Below are positions 26,860 to 35,678 of a stretch of 64,000 bases of DNA, one piece after another. The notes under the pieces are model-generated. The model was not told where the DNA came from. It saw nothing but the letters and a program-made list of their open reading frames with translations, and did not search any database. Position 1 is the stretch's first letter; each line of letters begins with the position of its first letter. The translations under genes were made by a program, and so were the position numbers. Location of the stretch: the NCBI GenBank assembly GCA_027487845.1, contig JAIYCV010000026.1:124001-188000 (forward strand), in the 5' to 3' direction. Origin of the DNA: Flammeovirgaceae bacterium. GTDB lineage: Bacteria > Bacteroidota > Bacteroidia > Cytophagales > Cyclobacteriaceae.

Positions 26860-27651
26860 ATGAAGTCGACCGATAATATCCCATCCAATCTTTTTCACTT
26901 TAGCAATCAACTGCTCGCTAGCCCGCCCGAGTATTATGAAGGTCTACTGAAAAACTTACTAGAAACGCATCCTGTCGTAAAGTCTTTCAACGGTCTTGAT
27001 CCAATGGCTTACTATATTTTTAGTTATGTGGATTTGGGGATTAAGTTTTTGACACCGAATATTTTCGGCAAACTGTTTCGTGTTCCGGAAGAAGAGATTC
27101 AACAGAAATTCAGAGAATTTGGAATGAATTATACCTTCAGCATTATACATCCGGCAGACCGAAAAATCTTAACGGAAGATTGCTTCCACTGGGCTGAAGT
27201 AATAGCAAAGGATATTCCAATCTCACTCCGTGATAAAGTAAGGTATACCAATAACTACAGGGCCATGCGCGGGGATGGCACTTACGGTAAATATCTAAGT
27301 CAATTTTGTGTAATTCCTGATAGAGAAACAGGCTATCCTTTGATTGGGCTAGGAACGATCACTGACATAACGGATCAAAAGACAGACAATAAAATCATTT
27401 TCAAAGCTGAATTTTATGATGAACTGAGTGGACATAAAGAATTTGTTAAGGTTTTTGTCCCGGCAGATAATCCAATTTCAAATTTGAGCGAAAGAGAGCT
27501 TGAAATCGCGCGGTTAATTGCCCAAGGAGACTCAAGTGAGGAAATAGCTGACAAACTTTTCATTTCTCCCTTCACGGTAAAAGCACATAAAAGAAACATC
27601 TTTGAAAAGATGAACGTGCACAAAGCCACTGAGTTGGCTAGTAAGCTATAG
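26860..27651 (+). CDS. LuxR-type regulator with PAS-like sensor domain
   Basis: A 263-aa transcription factor. The last 60 residues are a LuxR/GerE helix-turn-helix ([40 protein letters not shown]). The N-terminal 200 residues resemble a PAS-type sensor ([18 protein letters not shown]... [20 protein letters not shown]), as in Bacteroidota PAS-LuxR regulators with no receiver domain. Two 23-bp direct repeats upstream may be its own binding sites. Candidate targets are the divergent hydrolase and the convergent propeller gene, but nothing in the sequence proves this. Confidence 0.85.
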   Translation: MKSTDNIPSNLFHFSNQLLASPPEYYEGLLKNLLETHPVVKSFNGLDPMAYYIFSYVDLGIKFLTPNIFGKLFRVPEEEIQQKFREFGMNYTFSIIHPADRKILTEDCFHWAEVIAKDIPISLRDKVRYTNNYRAMRGDGTYGKYLSQFCVIPDRETGYPLIGLGTITDITDQKTDNKIIFKAEFYDELSGHKEFVKVFVPADNPISNLSERELEIARLIAQGDSSEEIADKLFISPFTVKAHKRNIFEKMNVHKATELASKL

Positions 27652-27671
27652 ATGCATTTTATGGCTGCCAA

Positions 27672-30600
27672 TTATCGAATAGGCTTATACTCTTTAAATG
27701 GGTTAAGCACTGTTTTTTCGATGGCGCTTTGGTAGTCCTTCCACGTTTTACCAAAGAAAGCATTTACTTTGTCCACGGCCTTCATGGAATTTGCTCTCGC
27801 ACGTTCAAAAACCCTTCTATCCGTTTCATTTACGGGCAGAATGTTTCCTTCAATGTACTGAGTAGCATTTTGAATATCCGTTACGGGCCCTTCCGAATCG
27901 CGAATAAGTCCCTGCCTTTTATCTTCTTTATCCAAGATAACATCAAACAAATTGTTGAGCGAATCTTTTATTGCTTTTGTCTTATCTAATTGATCTTTCA
28001 AATCGGTGCGTTTACTTTCTTTCATTTTCGCTTCAAGTTCAGTTGCCAAGTCAAGCGATTCACGAAGGTGCGTGGTCGACTCCGAAAGCATACTTCCAAA
28101 TCTTTCTAACTCTTTCAACATTGTGTGGCGCGACTCTAATATCAATTGCGAAACGTTAAACCTAGGATCTGACTTTACAGTTATCAGGGTTGAATCTTTT
28201 TGATCGCCCGCAGTCAATCTCACTTTATAAACACCTGGTAACACTTGCAAGCCATTGGGCTCGGTGGCAGTTGGCTTCAACTTTTCCCGTGAAGGACGTT
28301 GAACACCTTTTGCTGTCATCGACCAAGTTATACGACTCACGCCATTGTCTTCAGGAGACGGTTGTTTAATCGTTCTGATTTTCTCGTTCGTGCTACTAAA
28401 TATCTCCCACACCAATGTGTCGTATTTTAGTTTTGGCTTTGACTCGTCCTTTTTTTCGGCTGGTTTTGATACTGATTTTTCGCCTGTCTTTGTTGATTTG
28501 GGATCGACAGCAGCAGGTGTATCTTTCTTCACTTCGGGCTTGTTGAACACGTACGTCAAGAGTGCTCCACTTGGTCTGTTCTCGCCATTAAAAACTGCAT
28601 CGGCATCAAATCTTGGACCCGTAGGTTGTTGCGTAACGGCTTGATACGCATCGGGAGGTGCGAAAAGATGGACTGTTTTAGAGAGAATTGAGCTGCTCTT
28701 CTTCGCTAGCTCCCGCAGCGGACGGATGTCATCTAACACATACATTGCCCTTCCAAACGTGGCAATTATCAAATCATGCTCGCGCGGGTGGATTACCATG
28801 TCGATCGTGGGCACTCCAGCTGGGTATCCGCTTGTCCATTTTGTCCAGGTCTTGGTGTCATCCACACTCACCCAAAGCCCATTTTCAGTTCCCAAGAAAA
28901 CCAATTTCGGTTCGACTGGGTCTTGAATGATAGACAACGTGTAGTTACTCTCTCCAACTTGAGAAGGGGTCACAACACTTTCCCAGGTAGTTCCAAAATC
29001 GCGTGTTCTAAAGGCATAGGGCTTGTAATCAAACTGCCGATAATTATTAACAACTACGAACGCCTCGCCAACATTATAAGTAGAGGCTTGCAGTTGAGGC
29101 ATCCATGCGTTTTTTGGAAGGCCCACTATTTTTGAAGAGGTATTTGTCCAGGTTTTTCCACCGTCTTTAGTAAGTTGAATGTTACCGTCATCGGTACCTA
29201 CCCAAATCACGTTTTTATCAAGTGTGCTTGGCGCGATGGAGATAATGGTGCAATGATTTTCAGCACCTGTTGCATCCATGGTAAGTCCACCGCTTTCATA
29301 TTGCTTTTGCTTTTCTTTGTCGTTGGTGGTGAGATCGGGAGAGATCACTTCCCACGTGGTTCCTCTGTCATTACTTTTATGAAGAAATTGGCTTCCATAA
29401 TAAATAGAAGCGGGGTCATGTGGATTTTGTGCGAACCCAGAATTCCAGTTGTAGCGCAACTTAACCGATGCATCGGGGTGTGTTGGCTTTATGTATTGAT
29501 TATTGCCTGTTACCTGATCGAAGCGAAGCAATTCTCCGCCTTGGGCCATGGTGTAGCCATATCGACTATCGAGCGGATCGGGTGAAACGTCAAATCCATC
29601 TCCGAACGAAACTTCTTGCCAATAGCTATTGCGTATGCCCGCTTTTCGCCACACGTAAGCTGGGCCTGACCATGAGCCGTTGTCTTGCATGCCTCCGTAC
29701 ACATTGTAGGGATTATTCATATCTACATTTACATGATAGAATTGCCCCACCGGAATGTTGTCGATAAACTGCCAACTCTTTCCGCCATCGCGCGAAATGT
29801 TGAAGCCTCCATCATTTCCATCTACAATAAAGTTTGGATTGGTGGGATGTATCCACCAGGCGTGGTGATCCAAGTGAACTTTCCAACCTACTAAATTACT
29901 AAACGTCTTTCCGCCATCTTCGCTCATCGTTACTACCGTGTGCAAAGAATAAATGCGATTTTCATTTTTAGGATCCACATAAATTTCCCAGAAGTAAAAT
30001 GGCCTTCCATTCACATTATTGTTTTGCTTCACCTCAGTTACTTTTGCCCACTTAGTGCCACCATCCGTAGATTTATACAAAGCGTTGCTTTTAGCTTCAA
30101 TCAGCGCATATATCACGTCTGGTTTGCTGCGTGCAATTGCCAAGCCCATGCGCCCAAGATCGCCCTCTGGCAAACCATCTTTATCCGTTTTCTTGGTCCA
30201 GTTCTTGCCTCCATCATACGTAATGTACAAGCCAGATCCAGGTCCGCCCGACTTAAAAGTCCATGGCCACCTTCTGTGCTCCCACATACTTGCCACCAAT
30301 TTGTTTGGATTGGAAGGATCCATCACCAAATCGCTACAGCCAGTTTTGTTATCTACAAACAATACTTTTTCCCACGTTGCACCACCATCCATTGTTTTAA
30401 ACACTCCTCGTTCTGGATGCTCACCCCAAGGGGAACCAATGGCCGCGGCATAAACTATGTTCGGATTTTTAGCATCTATTACCACACGATGAATGTTGCG
30501 TGTCTTTTCAAGCCCCATTTTTTTCCATGTCTTTCCGGCATCTAAACTTTTATACATTCCATCGCCACCATTTAAACTATTCCGTGGATTGCCTTCTCCG

Positions 30601-30920
30601 GTACCCACCCAAACTACGGAGGGATTATCTTGTTGAACAGCAATAGCGCCAATAGACAACGTACTTTCTTTATCGAACACGGGTTCCCACGAAATACCTC
30701 CACTCACCGTTTTCCAAACACCACCAGATGCTGCGCCTACATACATAATATCGGGATTTGATATTACCACGTCTACCGATGTAATGCGACCGCTCATAGC
30801 GGCTGGTCCTATGGCACGTGGTTTCATGCCTTTAAATTTATCCATATCAAGCTTTTGCGCGGTTGACAAAAGCGAGCAAAGAAGCAGCAAAAGAGTTGCG
30901 GTTAATCGCGAGTGTTTCAT
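27672..30920 (-). CDS. Secreted sortilin/VPS10-like BNR propeller protein
   Basis: A 1,082-aa secreted protein usually labelled glycosyl hydrolase or VPS10-domain protein in Bacteroidota. A signal peptide (to about residue 21) precedes two large beta-propellers, about 25-430 and 430-740, with many Asp-box motifs (GVWKTVSGGISW, GMYKSLDAGKTW, GVFKTMDGGATW, GLYITYDGGKNW, NIQLTKDGGKTW). After about 740 comes a lysine/proline-rich linker, an immunoglobulin-like segment (GVYKVRLTAGDQKDSTLITV) and a helical C-terminus. No T9SS sorting domain is present, so it is probably periplasmic. Enzymatic activity is not established for the family; no catalytic dyad can be assigned. Confidence 0.85.
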   Translation of the reverse strand: MKHSRLTATLLLLLCSLLSTAQKLDMDKFKGMKPRAIGPAAMSGRITSVDVVISNPDIMYVGAASGGVWKTVSGGISWEPVFDKESTLSIGAIAVQQDNPSVVWVGTGEGNPRNSLNGGDGMYKSLDAGKTWKKMGLEKTRNIHRVVIDAKNPNIVYAAAIGSPWGEHPERGVFKTMDGGATWEKVLFVDNKTGCSDLVMDPSNPNKLVASMWEHRRWPWTFKSGGPGSGLYITYDGGKNWTKKTDKDGLPEGDLGRMGLAIARSKPDVIYALIEAKSNALYKSTDGGTKWAKVTEVKQNNNVNGRPFYFWEIYVDPKNENRIYSLHTVVTMSEDGGKTFSNLVGWKVHLDHHAWWIHPTNPNFIVDGNDGGFNISRDGGKSWQFIDNIPVGQFYHVNVDMNNPYNVYGGMQDNGSWSGPAYVWRKAGIRNSYWQEVSFGDGFDVSPDPLDSRYGYTMAQGGELLRFDQVTGNNQYIKPTHPDASVKLRYNWNSGFAQNPHDPASIYYGSQFLHKSNDRGTTWEVISPDLTTNDKEKQKQYESGGLTMDATGAENHCTIISIAPSTLDKNVIWVGTDDGNIQLTKDGGKTWTNTSSKIVGLPKNAWMPQLQASTYNVGEAFVVVNNYRQFDYKPYAFRTRDFGTTWESVVTPSQVGESNYTLSIIQDPVEPKLVFLGTENGLWVSVDDTKTWTKWTSGYPAGVPTIDMVIHPREHDLIIATFGRAMYVLDDIRPLRELAKKSSSILSKTVHLFAPPDAYQAVTQQPTGPRFDADAVFNGENRPSGALLTYVFNKPEVKKDTPAAVDPKSTKTGEKSVSKPAEKKDESKPKLKYDTLVWEIFSSTNEKIRTIKQPSPEDNGVSRITWSMTAKGVQRPSREKLKPTATEPNGLQVLPGVYKVRLTAGDQKDSTLITVKSDPRFNVSQLILESRHTMLKELERFGSMLSESTTHLRESLDLATELEAKMKESKRTDLKDQLDKTKAIKDSLNNLFDVILDKEDKRQGLIRDSEGPVTDIQNATQYIEGNILPVNETDRRVFERARANSMKAVDKVNAFFGKTWKDYQSAIEKTVLNPFKEYKPIR

Positions 30921-31155
30921 ATTCTAACGTGTTTAAATTGGCTAGCAATATAGTTGTAAATGGGCAACGTTGATAGTTGGCTTTATCTTCGGTAATTAAG
31001 CGCGGTGAAGTGTCGCAGGCGTGTATAAATGGCATTAAAACACATTGCGTTGATGTAATATTATGTCTACTTGTTCGATAGAATTTGATTTTTCGGATGG
31101 CTAACCCTATACTAAGCGTGTGATTGTATAGCTTTAAGGTTTTAAGAAGGGTGAG

Positions 31156-31944
31156 GTGGAAATTATCGGCTATATCGTTTCGGTTTTTATTGGTTTTTTA
31201 TTGGGTTTGCTTGGTGGTGGAGGTTCTATACTTTCAATTCCAATTCTGGTGTATCTATTTAATACAGAGCCTGTTTTGGCCTCCGCATACTCTTTGTTTA
31301 TTGTAGGGGCAACTAGCTTGGCAGGAGCCATTCCTAAATACCGAGATCATCTTGTAAACATCAAAACTGGCATTCTCTTTGGCATTCCTTCCATCATTAC
31401 CATTTTCAGCACACGAAAGTGGATTGTACCCTCCATACCCAACGTAGTTTACCAAACTCAGTCTTTTACAATTACGAAGAGAATCTTATTGCTGGGAATT
31501 TTCGCCCTTCTCATGTTATTGGCATCTATTCCGATGATTCGCGGTAGACGCGAACGAAAAAATAAGGGGGAACATTTTTACATAATTCCGGTGATCTTGG
31601 AAGGCATTGTAATCGGGTTTTTGACAGGGTTAGTTGGCGCAGGCGGAGGCTTTCTAATCATTCCAGCTCTTGTAATTCTTACAGGACTTCCCATGAAAAC
31701 GGCCTCCGGCACGTCCTTATTTATAATCGCCATTAACTCACTTATTGGGTTTACTGGCGATTTACTTAATACTGCAATGAATTGGCCTTTCTTGCTTTCA
31801 GTAACGGTGATTGCCATTATAGGTGTGCATTTTGGCAACGTTTACTCGCGAAAAATACCCGGAGTAAAATTGCGCAAAGTGTTTGGCTGGTTTACGCTCG
31901 CCATGGGCAGCTGGATTCTGTTTAAAGAATTATCGGGTTTCTAA
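31156..31944 (+). CDS. TauE/SafE family sulfite/anion permease
   Basis: A 262-aa inner-membrane protein with about eight hydrophobic helices in two repeats. Both repeats carry the family glycine motif: GFLLGLLGGGGSILSIPIL near the N-terminus and GFLTGLVGAGGGFLIIPAL after about residue 155. The family exports sulfite, sulfoacetate or related small anions. The GTG start follows an AAGAAGGG ribosome-binding-like sequence. It stands alone, divergent from the propeller gene across 235 bp in which I see no clear element. Substrate not predictable. Confidence 0.9.
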   Translation: MEIIGYIVSVFIGFLLGLLGGGGSILSIPILVYLFNTEPVLASAYSLFIVGATSLAGAIPKYRDHLVNIKTGILFGIPSIITIFSTRKWIVPSIPNVVYQTQSFTITKRILLLGIFALLMLLASIPMIRGRRERKNKGEHFYIIPVILEGIVIGFLTGLVGAGGGFLIIPALVILTGLPMKTASGTSLFIIAINSLIGFTGDLLNTAMNWPFLLSVTVIAIIGVHFGNVYSRKIPGVKLRKVFGWFTLAMGSWILFKELSGF

Positions 31945-31984
31945 TTGGTAAAGAAGTAACTTGACAAGAACAGGACTTTACTAA

Positions 31985-32021
31985 CATCTTGTGTCTAACG
32001 TCTAACTACTTATGTCTGTAT
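31985..32021 (+). repeat. Leader repeat, copy 1, with 3-codon mini-ORF
   Basis: A 37-bp sequence shared with 32656-32692 (33 of 37 identical, the last 22 exactly). It contains a mini-ORF ATG-TCT-GTA-TGA (32012-32023) whose stop overlaps the kinase start ATG at 32020. Confidence 0.7.
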
Positions 32022-32577
32022 GAAAGCTTCCGACCTCATCGCAAACAATGTAAAAAAAATAGTTGTGATAGGGCCGGAATGCACTGGCAAATCAGAGCTT
32101 TCAAAATTTCTGGCCGATCACTTTAAAACCGTTTGGGTGGAAGAGTACGCGCGCGCCTATCTTAACAAATTGATCCATGGCTATGAAAAGTCCGATCTTA
32201 CCAAAATAGCCAACGGCCAAGCTCGCATGGAAGACGAATGGATGTATGATGCCAATAAAGTGTTGATTTGCGATACCAATGCCGTGGTGGTGAAAGTATG
32301 GAGTGAATTTAAATACGGTGATTGCGACCCCGACATTCTGAAACTCATTGCAGAACGTAAGTACGATTTATATTTGCTCACGTACGTGGATGTGCCGTGG
32401 GAAGAAGACAAACAACGCGAACATCCTGACAAGCGCGAACAGCTTTGGCAAATTTTTCACGATGAACTTTCGAAACTGTCGGTTCCTTTTGTGGATATAC
32501 GAGGAAATAGAGAAGAACGAAGACAAAAAGCCATTAAAGCAATCGAGGAAATAATATTGGCTTCTGACACCTATTAG
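32020..32577 (+). CDS. NadR-like P-loop kinase (AAA_28), probable ribosylnicotinamide kinase
   Basis: A 185-aa P-loop kinase matching the C-terminal kinase domain of NadR, which phosphorylates nicotinamide riboside to NMN in NAD salvage. Walker A GPECTGKS is at 18-25. VWVEEYARAYL, CDTNAVVVKVW and the LID-like DVPWEEDKQREHPDKRE follow. The NMN adenylyltransferase half of NadR is absent, so this is a stand-alone kinase. No pnuC transporter lies beside it; the next gene is an MFS transporter with the same leader repeat. The NAD-salvage role is inferred from family. Confidence 0.8.
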   Translation: MKASDLIANNVKKIVVIGPECTGKSELSKFLADHFKTVWVEEYARAYLNKLIHGYEKSDLTKIANGQARMEDEWMYDANKVLICDTNAVVVKVWSEFKYGDCDPDILKLIAERKYDLYLLTYVDVPWEEDKQREHPDKREQLWQIFHDELSKLSVPFVDIRGNREERRQKAIKAIEEIILASDTY

Positions 32578-32655
32578 GTGTCTTAATTCCTATCTCATAA
32601 AAATTTAAGATTCAAAATTCAAGGTTTAAAATTATTGTGATATGTTTGAGACCTT

Positions 32656-32692
32656 CATCTTAGGTCTTAAGTCTAACTACTTATGTCTGTAT
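32656..32692 (+). repeat. Leader repeat, copy 2, with 3-codon mini-ORF
   Basis: Second copy of the 31985-32021 repeat. Here the mini-ORF ATG-TCT-GTA-TAA (32683-32694) ends so that the last A of TAA is the first base of the MFS start ATG at 32694. Ribosome binding and start context of two unrelated genes are thus duplicated. Confidence 0.7.
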
Positions 32693-32693
32693 A

Positions 32694-33929
32694 ATGTCTA
32701 ATTCCGGTCCCTACGCTTCATTACAAATTAAGGATTTCAGGTTTTTTATTTTTGCTCGCCTTTGCGTTACCGTAGCTATTCAAATACAAGGTACAATTGT
32801 CGGTTGGCAAGTGTATGAACTTACGCATGATCCTCTCTCTCTTGGCCTCATCGGTCTTGCAGAAGCCATCCCTGCCATTACGGTTTCATTATACGCTGGC
32901 CACGTTGCCGACATAATGGATAGGAAAAAGATTATCTTAATCACCACTTCGTTGTTGTTCTTTTGTTCCATTTGCTTACTTTTTTTCACGCTTGGCGTAA
33001 GCAAGTTTGTTTTCACTTACGGTGTTGCCCCTATCTACATCATTATTTTTATGAGCGGCATAGCGCGTGGTTTTTTATCTCCTGCTACGTTTAGTTTTAT
33101 GCCTCAACTAGTACCGCGTGAGTTATACGCTAATGCAATTTCTCTTAACAGTACCTTTTGGGAAGGCGCTGCCATTGGTGGCCCTATGTTGGCTGGTTTT
33201 ATCTATGCCTTCTTCGGCATCTCGGCCTCCTACCTGGCGGATGCATTGTTGATGGCGTCCTGTATTTTCTTTTATTTGAATATTGCAAGCAGACCTGTAC
33301 CTCCTTCCGTTGGCGAGCAAAACGTGGTTGCCAAAATCAAAGAAGGCATCGGCTTTGTGTTTAGCAATCAAATTATTTTGGCCGCTATCAGTTTAGATTT
33401 GTTTGCGGTACTTTTTGGCGGTGCGGTTGCCCTACTCCCCATCTTTGCGAAGGAAATTTTAAACGCTGGCCCGGAAGGCCTCGGTTTACTAAGAGCAGCA
33501 CCCGCCATCGGTGCGGTTGCCACCGCGGTTTACATTACACATAACCCGATAAAAAAACACATCGGCAAAATTTTGCTTTGGTGTGTGGCAGGGTTTGGGT
33601 TAACTATGATTGGTTTTGGGCTTTCCACTAATTTTTGGCTATCGGTTGGCTTGCTTGTAATGAGCGGCATGTTTGATAGCGTGAGTGTGATTGTAAGAAG
33701 TATGTTAATCCACACCCTTACCCCTGAAAACATGAAAGGGCGCGTATCTGCAGTTAATAGTATTTTTGTGGGCTCCTCTAACGAGATTGGGTCGTTTGAA
33801 AGTGGTGCTGTTGCCAAACTGATGGGCGTGGTTCCCTCCGTTGTTTTTGGCGGGTTGATGACACTGGGTGTTGTAGGAGTGACAAGTTTAAAGGCAAAGA
33901 AGTTGATAGGATTGGATAAAGTGAGTTGA
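32694..33929 (+). CDS. MFS transporter, EntS-like (MFS_3)
   Basis: A 411-aa inner-membrane transporter with 12 predicted helices. The MFS loop-2/3 signature is present as GHVADIMDRKKIIL (about 73-86), and SGIARGFLSPATFSFMPQLV matches the EntS/enterobactin-exporter-like subgroup, which exports siderophores, macrolides and other small molecules. The soluble linker of about residues 195-210 is short. The true substrate is unknown. The gene follows the NadR-like kinase and shares its leader repeat, which may mean joint control. Confidence 0.88.
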   Translation: MSNSGPYASLQIKDFRFFIFARLCVTVAIQIQGTIVGWQVYELTHDPLSLGLIGLAEAIPAITVSLYAGHVADIMDRKKIILITTSLLFFCSICLLFFTLGVSKFVFTYGVAPIYIIIFMSGIARGFLSPATFSFMPQLVPRELYANAISLNSTFWEGAAIGGPMLAGFIYAFFGISASYLADALLMASCIFFYLNIASRPVPPSVGEQNVVAKIKEGIGFVFSNQIILAAISLDLFAVLFGGAVALLPIFAKEILNAGPEGLGLLRAAPAIGAVATAVYITHNPIKKHIGKILLWCVAGFGLTMIGFGLSTNFWLSVGLLVMSGMFDSVSVIVRSMLIHTLTPENMKGRVSAVNSIFVGSSNEIGSFESGAVAKLMGVVPSVVFGGLMTLGVVGVTSLKAKKLIGLDKVS

Positions 33930-33973
33930 TAATTCGCAACTGCCGCATGTTGCAAAGAAAGCTGACAAAGAAG

Positions 33974-34431
33974 TTATAGTTCTCCCGCCTCCTTTAATAC
34001 TAGCATTTCAAGGTCTTCTGAAACCCTGAAATCGGTTTTCTTTATTTTGTTTAACAATGGTTTGACGGAAGGAATTAGGCCTTGCAGTTTCGCCTTGATT
34101 ATTACTCCTAAAGTTCCTGTGATGTTTAATCCCAGATGCTGCGCTACCTTCCTTGCTTTGAAATCGTCTATGGTAACTACACATTCTGGCGTTTCTAATG
34201 CCAAAGCAATTGCACTTGATTCACCCTTGTCAAGCTGGAGTTAAAGTATTTGCTGGCTATACTTATCAGAGGCCGATTTTATTTGCACCCAATTGGGTAA
34301 AGGTCACCATATTCCGTCACAACTTCATTGGTCGTAACAACCTCACCATAAATCTTTTGTAAAAGACCAAGCTCTTGAATATTTGTTAAATTGATAAAAC
34401 AACTAGTGTCAGAAATAATTGTCTTAGGCAT
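33974..34431 (-). pseudogene. Degraded PIN-domain toxin (DUF3368-like)
   Basis: The minus strand encodes a DUF3368/PIN ribonuclease in pieces. From ATG 34431 the frame reads MPKTIISDTSCFINLTN and continues to VVTEYGD, then shifts: an apparent 1-base loss near 34300 sends it to a stop at 34279-34281. The true frame resumes as LPNWVQIKSASDKYSQQIL, meets an in-frame TAA at 34241-34243, and continues LQLDKGESSAIALALE... TIDDFKARKVA to the end at 33974. The PIN acidic residues (SDTS, NEVVTE, KGESSA, DDFKAR) survive, so decay is recent. The first codons overlap the intact antitoxin gene by 8 bp. Confidence 0.85.
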
Positions 34432-34651
34432 TTTTTACGTCACTTGAAATATCGGAATGGGGGGAATTAAAAATTGAAACGTTATATCGTCCAAGCTTTT
34501 CAGCAAAGGTTCTCTTGGTCATACCCACAAGTTCTGCCGCCTGACCTAATGATAGCTTACCTTGCTCGTAGAGTTTTGACGCAACGAGCATTGAAATTTC
34601 CTTTTCGCTAAGATCAAAAGTATCGGGAATATTTAATGTTATGGTTCGCAT
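34424..34651 (-). CDS. UPF0175-family antitoxin
   Basis: A 75-aa protein: an N-terminal beta strand (TITLNIPDTF) followed by helices with a helix-turn-helix-like stretch (LSLGQAAELVGMTKRTFAEK). UPF0175 proteins are the usual upstream partners of DUF3368 PIN toxins and bind DNA and toxin. This copy is intact although its overlapping toxin gene is broken, so it is an orphaned antitoxin. Confidence 0.85.
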   Translation of the reverse strand: MRTITLNIPDTFDLSEKEISMLVASKLYEQGKLSLGQAAELVGMTKRTFAEKLGRYNVSIFNSPHSDISSDVKNA

Positions 34652-34718
34652 ATCTCAAAGATAATTGAAAAATTATGAGCTATTAAATACCAAGGCTCTA
34701 TATAGCGCAAGTTGTTAA

Positions 34719-35669
34719 TTATTGCTGCATCTGCATTTCCTGATGCCTTCTGTACGAGTTCTTAGAAAACGAAGTGATAGGCTCTGGTTCCAAAACCTCG
34801 CTGGTAGTGTCTACCACACTTCCATCTTCATAAGAAACCGATACTGCCACTTCTAATGTATGATTAGAAGTGCCTCGATAGGTTCCTTTTACAGGCGAGC
34901 AATCAGAAAAATTCTTTCCAACGGCCAGTCTAACATGGCTATCGTTTACAATGCAATTATTTGTAGGGTCAATACCTATCCACCCAAAGAAAGGTATGAA
35001 TGCCTCCACCCAAGCATGTGTTGCGCCTTCGCCACGCATCCCGCTTTTATTAGGGCAGATGTAACCACTTACGTACCGCGCAGGAATATCAATCAACCGC
35101 AACATCACCAACAAAATGTGAGCAAAATCTTGGCAAACGCCAGACTTTAGCTTCCATACTTCATCTAATGTGCTTTCAACGGTGGTGATTCCCTTTTTAT
35201 ACGTGAATTTCTTGAATACAAAGTCGCAAAGTTGAATAGCTGCGTTGAGTGGCGATTGTTGAGACGTTTGTGTTGATTCCACCACGGTTATTACTTCGGG
35301 CAATAAAGAAAAATTTTCTTGCCGTAAGAAATCGATCAAGTCTGCCTGATAGCGCAACTGCCGCAACTCCGCCCATTGCTCCTCCACCTTTTTAGTGTTG
35401 GAAGAAAAATTAATGGGTTTGGTTTCTACCACTAGTCGTACGTCAATGGTTAACTCTTGATGTGGGCTTGCATGGGTAAACGTACCTACTTGGTTCCCAA
35501 AATAATCGAGGTGCATTTCGACCTGTGGATCTCCCGTTATTACAATCTGCGATTGCAATACCTCTTGAAATTCATCCTGAATAGGGTACAACATTATCTG
35601 GTTAGCGCTATCGCGCACGGGCACTTCATACGTGTACTTGGTTATGTGCCTGATTTTGAACTTAGACAT
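34719..35669 (-). CDS. Bacterial transglutaminase-like protein
   Basis: A 316-aa cysteine-protease-fold protein. The N-terminal beta domain (FKIRHITKYTYEVPVRDSAN, about 1-95) is the bacterial transglutaminase-like N-terminal domain; the catalytic core has Cys179 (SGVCQDFAH), His218 (GATHAWVEAF) and Asp234 (GIDPTNN). Family members are thought to act as peptidases or amidases, not cross-linkers. No signal peptide is seen. It is the third gene, after the ATP-grasp and alpha-E genes, of a conserved cluster proposed (Iyer and colleagues, amidoligase study) to make and process an unknown peptide. Only 9 bp separate it from the alpha-E gene. Confidence 0.9.
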   Translation of the reverse strand: MSKFKIRHITKYTYEVPVRDSANQIMLYPIQDEFQEVLQSQIVITGDPQVEMHLDYFGNQVGTFTHASPHQELTIDVRLVVETKPINFSSNTKKVEEQWAELRQLRYQADLIDFLRQENFSLLPEVITVVESTQTSQQSPLNAAIQLCDFVFKKFTYKKGITTVESTLDEVWKLKSGVCQDFAHILLVMLRLIDIPARYVSGYICPNKSGMRGEGATHAWVEAFIPFFGWIGIDPTNNCIVNDSHVRLAVGKNFSDCSPVKGTYRGTSNHTLEVAVSVSYEDGSVVDTTSEVLEPEPITSFSKNSYRRHQEMQMQQ

Positions 35670-35678
35670 GAATGGTTG

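Noticed and set aside
30921-31155. Regulatory elements between the propeller and TauE genes
   Set aside because: No TAnnTTTG box, dyad or repeat strong enough to report was found in these 235 bp.
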